DNA of 64,000 nucleotides from Paenibacillus baekrokdamisoli. Its GTDB lineage: Bacteria > Bacillota > Bacilli > Paenibacillales > Paenibacillaceae. The stretch is taken from contig NZ_AP019308.1 of assembly GCF_003945345.1 (NCBI RefSeq), forward strand, positions 6,514,001 to 6,578,000. The letters are read 5' to 3'. Under the pieces are notes generated by a model, which did not search any database, was not told where the DNA came from, and saw only the letters and a list, made by a program, of their open reading frames with translations. Made by a program: the position numbers and the translations under genes. Numbering within the stretch: position 1 is the stretch's first letter; each line of letters opens with the position of its first letter. Positions 33,519 to 41,960 of this stretch are shown here, in pieces.

Positions 33519-33525
33519 ACATAAC
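33519..33525 (+). repeat. attC-like repeat, left box only (R15)
   Basis: ACATAAC after the conserved ACTTT flank, at the expected distance from the preceding gene, but the sequence then changes at once. It marks the right edge of the array. Confidence 0.35.
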
Positions 33526-33590
33526 AACATAATAGTCGAACTGATCATATTCTCTCGTATGAAATACGACCATGAACGAGGAGGGTAATT

Positions 33591-34520
33591 ATGCTGGTTT
33601 ATAACAAAGATACGATGGAAACCCATACGGAGAAGGTAAGAAAGCCTGAGGAGAATGAGGTGGTATGGATTCGTCTACGCAACCCTGAGCCTGCTGAAAC
33701 TACTTTTGTGCTGCACGACTTACTGGAAAGCCACCATCTGTTGGTTGAAGATGCCATCAAATTAAATCAACGTCCCAAAATGGACCGCTACAAAAATAAT
33801 ATTTTTATCTCTTTCTTTACAATCGATGAACAATGCAAACCACTTGAAATTGCGATCGTTGTCGGCAGCAATTATGTGGTGACTATTTTTAAAGATGATA
33901 TTCCTGTTCTGGACAGCTTGTATGATGAACTGCAGCGAGCAGAAGGGAAGATGAAATATCCAGCCCAAATCCTCTATTACATCATGGACCGTTGTGTAGA
34001 TGACTACGTCCAAATTATCGACCATATTGAAGATACAGTCGAACAGTGGGAAGAAGCGATACACAACGATCCTTATGCCAACATTTCCAGTGAAGTATTT
34101 AAATTAAAAAGACTTACGCATGGGCTTCGCCGGACATTTATAGAAGAACGATCCATATTAGGATCAATCAGTCATCAGAACTTCCCTTATTCTTCACCTG
34201 AAGCCGATGTTTACTTTGTAGATATCTTTGATCATATCTCACGGGTAGTAGATTCCATCGATAGCTTTCGGGATTCCTTGACTGGATTGCTTGAGATGCA
34301 GATTTCCATGAAGGCTGACCGAATGAACGAAACGATGAAGACGCTAACGATATTTAGTACGATCTTTCTACCGCTTTCTTTTGTTGTCGGCCTCTACGGT
34401 ATGAACTTTAAGATCATACCGGAATTAAGGTGGGATTTTGGCTATGTTTATGTATGGGGTGTTATCCTTTCGCTCGTCATCGGTATGATCCTATTTTTCA
34501 AAAAGAAAAAATGGATCTAA
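33591..34520 (+). CDS. CorA-family divalent cation transporter
   Basis: A 309-residue CorA-like Mg2+/Co2+ channel. The large N-terminal cytoplasmic domain (1-250) is followed by two membrane helices. The first (about 252-271) ends in the invariant G-M-N at 270-272, the second lies at 286-304, and a basic tail K-K-K-K-W follows. Length is normal. ATG after ACGAGGAGGGTAATT. Its stop codon overlaps the stop of the convergent FAH-family gene by two bases. This is the first core-type gene to the right of the array. Confidence 0.93.
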   Translation: MLVYNKDTMETHTEKVRKPEENEVVWIRLRNPEPAETTFVLHDLLESHHLLVEDAIKLNQRPKMDRYKNNIFISFFTIDEQCKPLEIAIVVGSNYVVTIFKDDIPVLDSLYDELQRAEGKMKYPAQILYYIMDRCVDDYVQIIDHIEDTVEQWEEAIHNDPYANISSEVFKLKRLTHGLRRTFIEERSILGSISHQNFPYSSPEADVYFVDIFDHISRVVDSIDSFRDSLTGLLEMQISMKADRMNETMKTLTIFSTIFLPLSFVVGLYGMNFKIIPELRWDFGYVYVWGVILSLVIGMILFFKKKKWI

Positions 34521-35167
34521 ACCAATTCGATATGGAGCGGGCCAAAGGTTTGTCTCGTGCCTTCAACAGGTGTATCCCAAATAAGCTCGATAACATCGCC
34601 GTGTTTGACCGCACCGACACCTGCTGGTGTTCCGGTATAGATAATATCGCCTGCTCCAAGACCAAATTGCGTACCGATATAGTCAACTAACTGCTCCAGG
34701 GAGAAGATCATGTCCTTCGGAGAGCCATTTTGCACGACCTGTCCATTGCGGCGGAGACTGAATTGAAGCTGTTCGAACTGCTCCTTACCTTGGAAGGCAG
34801 CGAAGTCCGACAGCACGGCTGCTCCTTTGAAACCTTTGGCGAGCAGCCAAGGATGACGCTTTTCTTTTAACACATTTTGCACGTCTCTAGCCGTCCAATC
34901 AATACCAAGCGCGATCCCATCAACAAGCTCTGTTAGTGGCTTACCTTGCTCATATGTGGCTGCGATCCGAACCACCAACTCCAGCTCGTGATGAATTTCT
35001 CCGATATCGCCTGGCATCCGCAGCGTTCCTTCAGAAGCATGCAGGGCATGAGTGGGTTTGGAGAAAATCATCGGCTGCTCCGGAACATCATTTCCCATTT
35101 CCTTAGCATGTTGGGCATAATTTCTTCCGACACAATAAATGTTGCGTATTTGATCCATATTCGTCAT
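34517..35167 (-). CDS. Fumarylacetoacetate hydrolase (FAH)-family protein
   Basis: A 216-residue enzyme of the FAH superfamily, which hydrolyses or decarboxylates beta-diketo acids (YcgM/YisK-like). It shows the N-terminal C-V-G-R-N-Y-A-Q-H-A-K-E, the metal-binding E-L-E around residue 72 with I-H-H-E, and the late G-D-I-I-Y-T-G-T-P-A-G-V-G motif. I start at the ATG after AAAGGTGATGATGAA and reject a longer frame to 35236 that has no ribosome site. Oxaloacetate decarboxylase or acylpyruvase activity is possible; the substrate is unknown. Confidence 0.88.
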   Translation of the reverse strand: MTNMDQIRNIYCVGRNYAQHAKEMGNDVPEQPMIFSKPTHALHASEGTLRMPGDIGEIHHELELVVRIAATYEQGKPLTELVDGIALGIDWTARDVQNVLKEKRHPWLLAKGFKGAAVLSDFAAFQGKEQFEQLQFSLRRNGQVVQNGSPKDMIFSLEQLVDYIGTQFGLGAGDIIYTGTPAGVGAVKHGDVIELIWDTPVEGTRQTFGPLHIELV

Positions 35168-35238
35168 TTCATCATCACCTTTCCCTATTAATATAAACCT
35201 TTTTGCACGGTTAATAAATAAAGGGGGGTACATCAAAG

Positions 35239-35925
35239 TTATATCGATTTTCGTCCATACAAAACAACGAAATTGAAATACTTATATACAACATCTACAT
35301 CCGAGAAACCGATTTGCTGTAACCAATCCAGTTGTGTATGCAAGGGTGCCATTCGATCGAGTTGTGTGCGTTCATAAGCGGAATCAAGCTCATCTCTGGA
35401 TAAACCGCTGACTTCCACTTTGTTCCTCCAGTCCTCCTTATAGAGCGATTCAATGAATGGTGTATGACCAAGAACTTGATCAGCATTAATGAATACACCA
35501 GTATCCTTCAAATTCGAATACGTATTATTGTATAATTTCAACTTATCGGCATCAGAAAGATGATGAATCGAAAGGGCTGAGATGATAATATCGAATTTCT
35601 CAGATGACGTATAATTCGTATAATCATCCACCACATAGGTAATCGTATTAAACCCTTGAAGTCGTAATCTCGTAACCTCCATCATTTTCTCGGAAATATC
35701 AATAAGCGTAACCTTCGCACCCGGATATCTCTGTAAGAGAAGGGACGAGAATAAGCCTGTTCCAGCACCTAAGTCTAGGATGGTTGGGGATATCGTGTTT
35801 GACTCTGCCATAGAAACACCTGCCTGATAAAAATCATCAAAGCAGGGTATCAGCTTTCTTCGTTGACCATCATACTCCTGCGCAACCTTATCGAAATTTC
35901 TGCGAACCTCATCTCGGATTTCCAT
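35239..35925 (-). CDS. Class I SAM-dependent methyltransferase
   Basis: A 228-residue methyltransferase with motif I I-L-D-L-G-A-G-T-G-L-F-S near residue 50, the acidic motif V-T-L-I-D-I-S at 72 and motif IV I-I-S-A-L-S-I-H-H-L near 113. ATG chosen eight bases after GGAGGT; an in-frame TTG lies within that site. It precedes the FAH-family gene by 71 bases on the same strand and may be cotranscribed. The acceptor is unknown (small molecule likely). Confidence 0.88.
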   Translation of the reverse strand: MEIRDEVRRNFDKVAQEYDGQRRKLIPCFDDFYQAGVSMAESNTISPTILDLGAGTGLFSSLLLQRYPGAKVTLIDISEKMMEVTRLRLQGFNTITYVVDDYTNYTSSEKFDIIISALSIHHLSDADKLKLYNNTYSNLKDTGVFINADQVLGHTPFIESLYKEDWRNKVEVSGLSRDELDSAYERTQLDRMAPLHTQLDWLQQIGFSDVDVVYKYFNFVVLYGRKSI

Positions 35926-35940
35926 CCATTCCACCTCCAA

Positions 35941-36100
35941 AGGGTTGAAGTCTCTGTCTACATACTATTGCACATCTACTTATTCGTAAAATATATAGAA
36001 ACTATTAACAAAATAGTTTATACCTATATATAAAAGTGACGTCCAAACGATGATAAGTAGTGGAGGTCATTCCTTATGTTCCTCATCTTGTTTAGGCTTT
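35941..36100. other. Non-coding stretch before tandem repeats
   Basis: AT-rich and without gene. It must hold the promoter of the methyltransferase gene on the minus strand; I could not fix the boxes. Confidence 0.3.
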
Positions 36101-36249
36101 GGAAGGGTCAAAGGGTCAAAGGGTCTAAGAGTCTAAATGGTCTAAGAGTCTAAATGGTCTAAGGGTCTAAATGGTCTAAGGGTCTAAATGGTTTAAGGGT
36201 TTAAAGGGTTTAAAGGGTTTAAAGGGTTTAAAGGGTTTAAATGGTTTTT
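36101..36249. repeat. Minisatellite of 8-9 bp units
   Basis: About seventeen degenerate units that drift along the array, from AAAGGGTC through AATGGTCTA and AGGGTCTA to AAGGGTTTA. The ordered drift suggests growth by slippage or unequal exchange. No coding function. Confidence 0.9.
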
Positions 36250-36259
36250 AGTATTGTAG

Positions 36260-36394
36260 TGTGACAAAGTGCAGCAGCAATCGAGCCGGAAAGTTTACGT
36301 GCCGCCTTTAAACTTGTTCAGCAACCGCAATCGTGTAATCAAGCTGAACGAGTTTAACAGTGGCTGGAGGCCGATTGCTGCGGAGTGTGTCACA
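36260..36394. repeat. 135-bp palindromic hairpin element
   Basis: The outer arms begin TGTGACA and end TGTCACA and include GCAGCAGCAATCG against CGATTGCTGCGG. Inner arms AAACTTGTTCAGC and GCTGAACGAGTTT pair around a 24-base loop. It sits between two tandem-repeat tracts. It could be a REP-like or MITE-like element or a structured RNA. Confidence 0.75.
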
Positions 36395-36402
36395 TGCTTT
36401 TG

Positions 36403-36545
36403 TCTTTGCCTTTGCCTTTGCCTTTGCCTTTGCCTTTGCCTTTGCCTTTGCCCTTGCCTTTGCCCTTGCCTTTGCCATTGTATTTGCCCTTGCCCTTGCC
36501 CTTGCCCTTGCCTTTGCCTTTGCCTTTGCCTTTGCCTTTGCCTTT
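36403..36545. repeat. Hexanucleotide microsatellite (CTTTGC/CCTTGC)n
   Basis: About 24 units of TTTGCC with interspersed CTTGCC variants. All three plus-strand frames are open only because the repeat has no stop codons, so they are not genes. Confidence 0.92.
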
Positions 36546-36580
36546 ATCCCTTGACCGTGAGTGTAGACGTTGACTTCACC

Positions 36581-37129
36581 TTACCCTCGAAGGAAAAGCG
36601 CCCCAATAACCAAAGAACCAACAATCCCATAAACCGCATTCACATTCAGATAATTAACAAGAATGAAATAGCCGGCTGCCAGCAGAAACGGAATAAAGTT
36701 AATCACACCAGGCGATGTTTTCAAAGCAAACTTGGCAAAATCATAAGCGAGCATCGCCATCATCACGAAGATGACAGGCTGTATACCCCGAATCATCCCT
36801 TTAATAATCGTATTATTCTGCAGTTTAGACATCAAGCCTACGAGTAGGATCATCAATAATGCCGTCGGCAGCACGACAGCAGCTAGCGCAATCGTGGCAC
36901 CGGGCCATCCAGCAACTTTAAACCCGATATAAGCGGCCAGTTTCGTTGCAATGGGTCCGGGCAGGGAGTTGCCAAACGCAAGTGCATGACCAAAGTCTTC
37001 CGTTGTCATCCATTTCATACGGCTGACCACTTCGTTCTCATAGAGAGGGATAATAGAAGGGCCTCCGCCATATCCGAGCATAGTTGCTCTACCGAAAGAA
37101 ACGAACAGCTTTAGAAGCTCACTCCACAT
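36581..37129 (-). CDS. Chromate transporter, single CHR domain
   Basis: A 182-residue membrane protein of the ChrA superfamily, short-chain type. The N-terminal helix-loop reads F-G-R-A-T-M-L-G-Y-G-G-G-P-S-I-I-P, then N-S-L-P-G-P-I-A-T-K-L-A-A-Y-I-G and several hydrophobic segments. Short CHR proteins usually occur as adjacent pairs working together. No partner is visible here: downstream on its strand lies the hexanucleotide repeat, which begins 36 bases past the stop, and upstream is non-coding. The partner may have been lost or lie elsewhere. Confidence 0.9.
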   Translation of the reverse strand: MWSELLKLFVSFGRATMLGYGGGPSIIPLYENEVVSRMKWMTTEDFGHALAFGNSLPGPIATKLAAYIGFKVAGWPGATIALAAVVLPTALLMILLVGLMSKLQNNTIIKGMIRGIQPVIFVMMAMLAYDFAKFALKTSPGVINFIPFLLAAGYFILVNYLNVNAVYGIVGSLVIGALFLRG

Positions 37130-37625
37130 TATTCATCACATTCCTTTTCCTGATTTCTTTTATTGTGCACGCGATGATCCAATCCACTGACGGTTGGCGT
37201 CAACGACGGGTAAATCAAAAGGAGTTATGGAGTGGCCATTCGCGTCATCTTGTTTACATATGGTAATCATATTATTCAAATTAACTTCGTTACGAAAGTT
37301 ATATTAAGAATAATACATCGAAAAGAACAAAAATTCAATAATTATGTAGGAAACCGCCATCTCTGGACAGCTATGACTTCAGACTGGAAAGGGATTAGAA
37401 GCTATCCGAAGCCCTACTCGCGATTCTGCGGAAGGGGAGTGAACCAACATTTTTATCCATAAAATTGTTGTTAACTCCATGTTAAATATGTAATCCGATT
37501 ATGTAAGCTATTTAGCTTCTGAAGATTTCGTCGTATGATAGAAGTAGGGTGTTATTAGTAATGATCCTGGATTGGGTATGCTATCCAGAGGGGACTACAT
37601 AATCAAAAGGGGAAAAGGCCTTATT
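37130..37625. other. Intergenic region between chrA and potA
   Basis: About 500 bases with no credible gene. It should contain divergent promoters for the chromate transporter and the polyamine importer. No consensus box pair, operator palindrome or riboswitch could be assigned. Confidence 0.3.
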
Positions 37626-38714
37626 ATGACTGAACAACCGATTATCCGTTTTGAGCAGGTAACTAAACAATTTAATGGCGATTCAGCCATCTTGAAGGAT
37701 GTCAGCTTTGAGATCGAGCGCGGGAAGTTCTATACGCTGCTTGGCCCTTCAGGCTGTGGCAAAACGACGATTCTTCGATTAATCGCCGGATTCACAGAGC
37801 CCACAAGCGGTAAGATCCATTTCAATGGTAAAGTAATCAATCATATTCCAGCTAATAAGCGGCAGGTTAATACCGTATTTCAGGACTACGCCTTGTTCCC
37901 GCATTTGAATGTATTCGAGAATGTGGCTTTTGGCTTGCGCATCAAGAAGCTGAAGAAAGCCGATATTACAGCCAAAGTAATGGAGGCCCTTCGTTTCGTC
38001 AATCTAGTGGGCTACGAAGGCCGGGAAATTACGGAGATGTCCGGCGGTCAGCGCCAACGTGTTGCGATCGCGCGGGCAATCGTGAATGAGCCGGAAATTA
38101 TTTTACTGGACGAGCCGTTATCTGCCCTCGATTTGAAGCTGAGAACCGAAATGCAATATGAGCTGCGTGAGCTTCAGAGACGACTAGGTATTACGTTTAT
38201 ATTCGTCACCCATGATCAGGAAGAAGCGCTAGCGATGTCTGATGAGATCTTCGTGCTTAGCCAAGGGATCATCCAGCAGAGCGGGACACCTACTGATATT
38301 TACGATGAGCCGATTAACCGGTTTGTGGCCGACTTCATTGGAGAATCCAACATCGTTCCTGGTAAAATGACGCAGGACTTTCTCGTGGAATTTGCCGGCC
38401 GTACGTTCGAATGTGTCGATAGAGGACTCAATCCAAATGAGCTGATCGAGATTGTTATTCGTCCTGAGGATCTAGAGATTACCACGCATGAGCTGGGCCA
38501 GCTTCAGGTTCGTGTCGATTCGCAGCTATTCAGGGGCGTACATTACGAGATTATTAGCAGTGACGAGACCGGCAATAAATGGCTTGTCCACTCAACGAAG
38601 AAGGTCGTTGTTGGTGAATCGATTGGTCTGACCTTCGAGCCGGAAGCGATTCACGTGATGCGCTTTGGAGAGTCGGAGGAAGACTTCGACAGACGATTGG
38701 AAGCTTACGCATGA
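37626..38714 (+). CDS. potA: Spermidine/putrescine ABC transporter ATPase
   Basis: A 362-residue ATPase. Walker A is G-P-S-G-C-G-K-T-T from residue 40, the Q loop is V-F-Q-D-Y-A-L-F-P, the signature M-S-G-G-Q-R-Q-R-V and Walker B I-I-L-L-D-E-P, and it has a C-terminal TOBE domain from about 285. The sequence and the following permeases and binding protein mark the PotABCD polyamine importer. I chose ATG 37626; the frame extends 16 codons upstream to ATG 37578, which is less typical of PotA. The gene overlaps potB by ATGA. Confidence 0.93.
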   Translation: MTEQPIIRFEQVTKQFNGDSAILKDVSFEIERGKFYTLLGPSGCGKTTILRLIAGFTEPTSGKIHFNGKVINHIPANKRQVNTVFQDYALFPHLNVFENVAFGLRIKKLKKADITAKVMEALRFVNLVGYEGREITEMSGGQRQRVAIARAIVNEPEIILLDEPLSALDLKLRTEMQYELRELQRRLGITFIFVTHDQEEALAMSDEIFVLSQGIIQQSGTPTDIYDEPINRFVADFIGESNIVPGKMTQDFLVEFAGRTFECVDRGLNPNELIEIVIRPEDLEITTHELGQLQVRVDSQLFRGVHYEIISSDETGNKWLVHSTKKVVVGESIGLTFEPEAIHVMRFGESEEDFDRRLEAYA

Positions 38715-39526
38715 GGGCGGCTATACAGAGGAATACGGGTACTCGTAATCTTTATCTGATTCCTTATCTCTTATGGATTATTCTATTTGTCATTGCACCG
38801 ATTGTATTGATCGTTTATTATTCCTTCTTCGATGTCGAGGGGAATTTCACGTTCGGCAATTATAAGGACTTCTTTACACCTGTCTATATGAAAATGACGT
38901 TCAGCTCGTTTTGGTATGCGTTCCTGATTACGGCTTTTTCCTTACTTGTCGCGTATCCGACCGCTTATTTGCTAACCAAGACCAAGCATAAGCAGCTGTG
39001 GATGCTGCTCATTATCTTGCCTAGTTGGATCAATTTGCTGCTCAAAACCTATGCGTTCATTGGTCTATTCGGCACTTACGGTGCTGCGAATAAAATGCTG
39101 GAGCTGTTCGGAATTGGTACGCAGCAAATTTTGTTCACTGATTTTAGCTTTATCTTCGTATCCGTATATATTTTCATTCCGTTCATGGTGCTGCCGATTT
39201 TCAATGCGCTTGAGGAGCTTAATCCGTCACTCGTCTACGCCGCGCGTGATCTAGGTGCATCGCCGTGGACGACGTTTCGCCGTGTTATCTTTCCGCTTAC
39301 GATTAGCGGTGTGAAGTCAGGCTGCCAAGCCGTGTTCATACCGGCGCTTTCGCTGTTTATGATTACGCGCCTCATTGCCGGCAACCGTGTTATTACGCTT
39401 GGTACGGCGATTGAGCAGCATTTTCTCGTCACGCAGGATTGGGGGATGGGGGCAACGATTGCCGTCTTCCTCATTATCGCGATGGCGATCATTATGATTC
39501 TAACGGGTAACCGTAACCGAAAGTGA
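38711..39526 (+). CDS. potB: Spermidine/putrescine ABC transporter permease
   Basis: A 271-residue permease with six membrane segments. It starts with a long hydrophobic helix (L-L-W-I-I-L-F-V-I-A-P-I-V-L-I-V) and has the EAA loop Y-A-A-R-D-L-G-A-S-P-W-T-T-F. The start overlaps the potA stop by four bases (ATGA), so translation is coupled. It works as a heterodimer with PotC in the membrane. Confidence 0.93.
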   Translation: MRAAIQRNTGTRNLYLIPYLLWIILFVIAPIVLIVYYSFFDVEGNFTFGNYKDFFTPVYMKMTFSSFWYAFLITAFSLLVAYPTAYLLTKTKHKQLWMLLIILPSWINLLLKTYAFIGLFGTYGAANKMLELFGIGTQQILFTDFSFIFVSVYIFIPFMVLPIFNALEELNPSLVYAARDLGASPWTTFRRVIFPLTISGVKSGCQAVFIPALSLFMITRLIAGNRVITLGTAIEQHFLVTQDWGMGATIAVFLIIAMAIIMILTGNRNRK

Positions 39527-39536
39527 GGGCTGCAGG

Positions 39537-40343
39537 ATGAACAAAGGGAAGCTATCGAACATTTATCTAATCATTGTCTTTATCATCTTGTATGCACCAA
39601 TCTTTTACCTGATGTACTTCTCCTTCAACAGCGGCGGCACGATGCACAAGTTCGAGGGCTTTACATTGGTTTGGTACAAAGAGGTGTTCGCGGATACGCG
39701 GTTATTAATCATTGTCTTAAATACCTTCGTCATTGCGCTGCTATCTTCAGCGATCTCGACAATTCTGGGCGTTTTTGGGGCGCTTGCCATCCATCAGGTG
39801 AAGAAGTATCAAACGCAGAGTGCGCTGCTCTCACTCAATAACGTGCTGATCGTAAGTCCGGATGTTATTATTGGTGCGTCCTTCTTAATCCTGTTTACCA
39901 TTATTGGCATTAAACTTGGCTTCACCTCTGTACTGCTGTCACATATCGCCTTCAGCGTGCCGATCGTGGTCATTATGGTGCTGCCCAAGCTGGAGGAAAT
40001 GAGTCCAACACTAATCGATGCTGCGCGCGATCTTGGAGCTACGAGCATGGATGTTCTCTCCAAGGTTATCCTGCCATTCATCAAGCCAGGGATATTCGCG
40101 GGGTTCTTCATGGCGTTAACGTACTCACTGGATGATTTTGCCGTTACATTCTTCGTCACAGGCAATGGCTTCTCTACGTTATCCGTTGAGATTTACTCAC
40201 GGGCAAGACAGGGCGTTGCACTGTCGATCAATGCGTTATCAACCCTTATCTTTTTACTTACGCTCATTTTGGTTGTTGGGTATTATTTCATCAATCGACG
40301 TAATAATCGCTCCCGCACAGATTGGGGGATGCCGAGCAAATGA
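39537..40343 (+). CDS. potC: Spermidine/putrescine ABC transporter permease
   Basis: A 268-residue permease, partner of PotB. It shows F-S-F-N-S-G-G near the start and the EAA loop D-A-A-R-D-L-G-A-T-S-M-D-V-L, with L-D-D-F-A-V-T-F-F-V, a typical PotC stretch. It starts 11 bases after potB and its stop overlaps the potD start (ATGA). Confidence 0.93.
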   Translation: MNKGKLSNIYLIIVFIILYAPIFYLMYFSFNSGGTMHKFEGFTLVWYKEVFADTRLLIIVLNTFVIALLSSAISTILGVFGALAIHQVKKYQTQSALLSLNNVLIVSPDVIIGASFLILFTIIGIKLGFTSVLLSHIAFSVPIVVIMVLPKLEEMSPTLIDAARDLGATSMDVLSKVILPFIKPGIFAGFFMALTYSLDDFAVTFFVTGNGFSTLSVEIYSRARQGVALSINALSTLIFLLTLILVVGYYFINRRNNRSRTDWGMPSK

Positions 40344-41413
40344 GACAGCTGATTCAGATGTTTACGGTTGTGGTCGTTATTGCTTTGGCGTTGATGTATG
40401 GGGCATCTAGGCTTAACTCCTCTCAGGGCTTTACTGGCGGCAGCACCCTGACCATCTATAACTGGGGAGATTATATTGATCCCGAGCTTATTGCAGAATT
40501 TGAAAAGGAAAGCGGCTTGAAGGTCATCTATCAAACCTTTGATTCCAACGAAGCGATGATGACGAAGATCGAACAAGGCGGAACAACCTTCGATATCAGC
40601 ATTCCTTCCGAATATGCGATTAGCAAAATGAGAGAAGAGAACCTGCTCCTGCCAATCGATCAAAGTAAGCTGCCTAATTTGAAATATATTAATCCGCGCT
40701 TCCTGCACTTGTCGTTTGATCCGGATAATGCTTATTCCATCCCATATTTCTGGGGGACGGTAGGTATTATCTATAATTCGGACATGTTGGGCGGGAAGAA
40801 GTTCACGAGCTGGAATGATCTATGGGACCCCAGCCTGCATAATCAAATTCTGCTTGTAGACGGTGCGCGTGAAGTGATTGGAATGGGCTTGAATAGCCTT
40901 CATTATTCACTCAATGATACGAATGAAGCGCATCTGCAGGAAGCGAAGAACAAGCTCAACAAGCTAACTGGCAATGTAAAAGCAATCGTCGGCGATGAAA
41001 TCAAGATGCTGCTTGCCAATGAGGAAGCGGCTGTCGGCGTAGTCTGGTCCGGCGATGCTTCAGAGATAATGGGCGAGAATGATAAGCTCGATTATGTCGT
41101 GCCGAAGGAAGGCTCTAACCTTTGGTTTGATAATATGGTTATTCCGAAGACGGCACGCAACATTGAAGGGGCGCATGCTTTCATCAACTTCATGCTCGAC
41201 CCCAAGCATGCTGCACAGAATGCCGAATACGTCGGCTATTCAACACCGAACGAGAAGGCGCTTGAATATTTACCTGCGGAAATCGCACAGGATAAGCGTT
41301 TCTATCCAGACCCGGAGCTGACAGAGAAGCTCGAGGTGTATAAGAATCTAGGCAAGCGAATGCTTTCTCACTATAATGAGCTGTTTCTGGAGTTTAAAAT
41401 GCACCGGAAGTAG
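40340..41413 (+). CDS. potD: Spermidine/putrescine-binding protein
   Basis: A 357-residue extracellular solute-binding protein. The N-terminal hydrophobic segment (V-V-V-V-I-A-L-A-L-M) has no lipobox cysteine, so it is secreted or membrane-tethered by an uncleaved helix rather than a lipoprotein. The mature part begins L-T-I-Y-N-W-G-D-Y-I-D, the typical PotD start, followed by I-P-Y-F-W-G-T-V-G-I. The ATG overlaps the potC stop. It is the last gene of potABCD. No terminator was seen in the 98 bases after it. Confidence 0.92.
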   Translation: MRQLIQMFTVVVVIALALMYGASRLNSSQGFTGGSTLTIYNWGDYIDPELIAEFEKESGLKVIYQTFDSNEAMMTKIEQGGTTFDISIPSEYAISKMREENLLLPIDQSKLPNLKYINPRFLHLSFDPDNAYSIPYFWGTVGIIYNSDMLGGKKFTSWNDLWDPSLHNQILLVDGAREVIGMGLNSLHYSLNDTNEAHLQEAKNKLNKLTGNVKAIVGDEIKMLLANEEAAVGVVWSGDASEIMGENDKLDYVVPKEGSNLWFDNMVIPKTARNIEGAHAFINFMLDPKHAAQNAEYVGYSTPNEKALEYLPAEIAQDKRFYPDPELTEKLEVYKNLGKRMLSHYNELFLEFKMHRK

Positions 41414-41511
41414 CCATAGCCTCGATTTTCCATTTTGTCCCGAACATGATTTAATAGAAGAAGACTTGATAGTCATAAGAAAATACTATTCATAAAGTGA
41501 GGCAACCATAT

Positions 41512-41907
41512 ATGGGAGCATGGGGAACAAAGACTTTTGATAGCGATGATACGTTGGATTGGATGGGCGAGTTTCTTGAAGCGCCAACCCTTGGTTTTCT
41601 CAATGAAACGTTAAGCAGTGCGGTAGAGGATGATTATATAGTGGAGCCATACGGCTCATCCGCCCTTGCTGCGGCAGAGTTTATTGCAGCATTACTAGGG
41701 AAGACGAATGGTCCATTGCCGGAGGAATTGACAGAGGCGGTGACTCGGTTTAAACCGAAAAAGGTGAATGAGAATGTAGTTGCATTAGCGAGCAAAGCGG
41801 TGAATAAAATTCTCGAAAACTCCGAGTTGAAGGAATTATGGGAAGAGAGCGATGATTACACCGAATGGTCGAGCAATCTTCAGGAGCTCGTAACAAAGCT
41901 GGTATAA
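41512..41907 (+). CDS. DUF4259 protein
   Basis: A 131-residue cytosolic protein of unknown function. The start M-G-A-W-G-T-K-T-F-D-S-D-D-T-L-D-W is diagnostic of the DUF4259 family. I start at this ATG; GTGAGG lies 9-14 bases upstream, and the frame's earlier GTG is part of that site. The gene stands alone between potD and the monooxygenase gene. Confidence 0.85.
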   Translation: MGAWGTKTFDSDDTLDWMGEFLEAPTLGFLNETLSSAVEDDYIVEPYGSSALAAAEFIAALLGKTNGPLPEELTEAVTRFKPKKVNENVVALASKAVNKILENSELKELWEESDDYTEWSSNLQELVTKLV

Positions 41908-41960
41908 ACGAGTAAGCAACAGCTTCAGGGCAAGTATTCTTATCATCGGAGGTACAGGCA

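Noticed and set aside
6828..33525. CRISPR array
   Set aside because: Repeats are 150-195 bp palindromes and the material between them is genes of variable length, not 30-40 bp spacers; no cas genes.
6828..33525. Complete integron with integrase
   Set aside because: No tyrosine recombinase gene, attI site or Pc promoter was found in the window; only the attC-like sites and cassettes are supported.
36269..36847. Open frames with long Phe-Ala, Leu-Pro or Cys-Leu repeats on the plus strand
   Set aside because: They exist in all three frames only because the hexanucleotide repeat lacks stop codons; no ribosome site, and they overlap the chromate transporter gene on the other strand.
37626..41413. 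Iron or thiamine importer instead of polyamine importer
   Set aside because: The potABCD order, the TOBE-containing PotA and the binding protein start L-T-I-Y-N-W-G-D-Y-I fit polyamine transport better.
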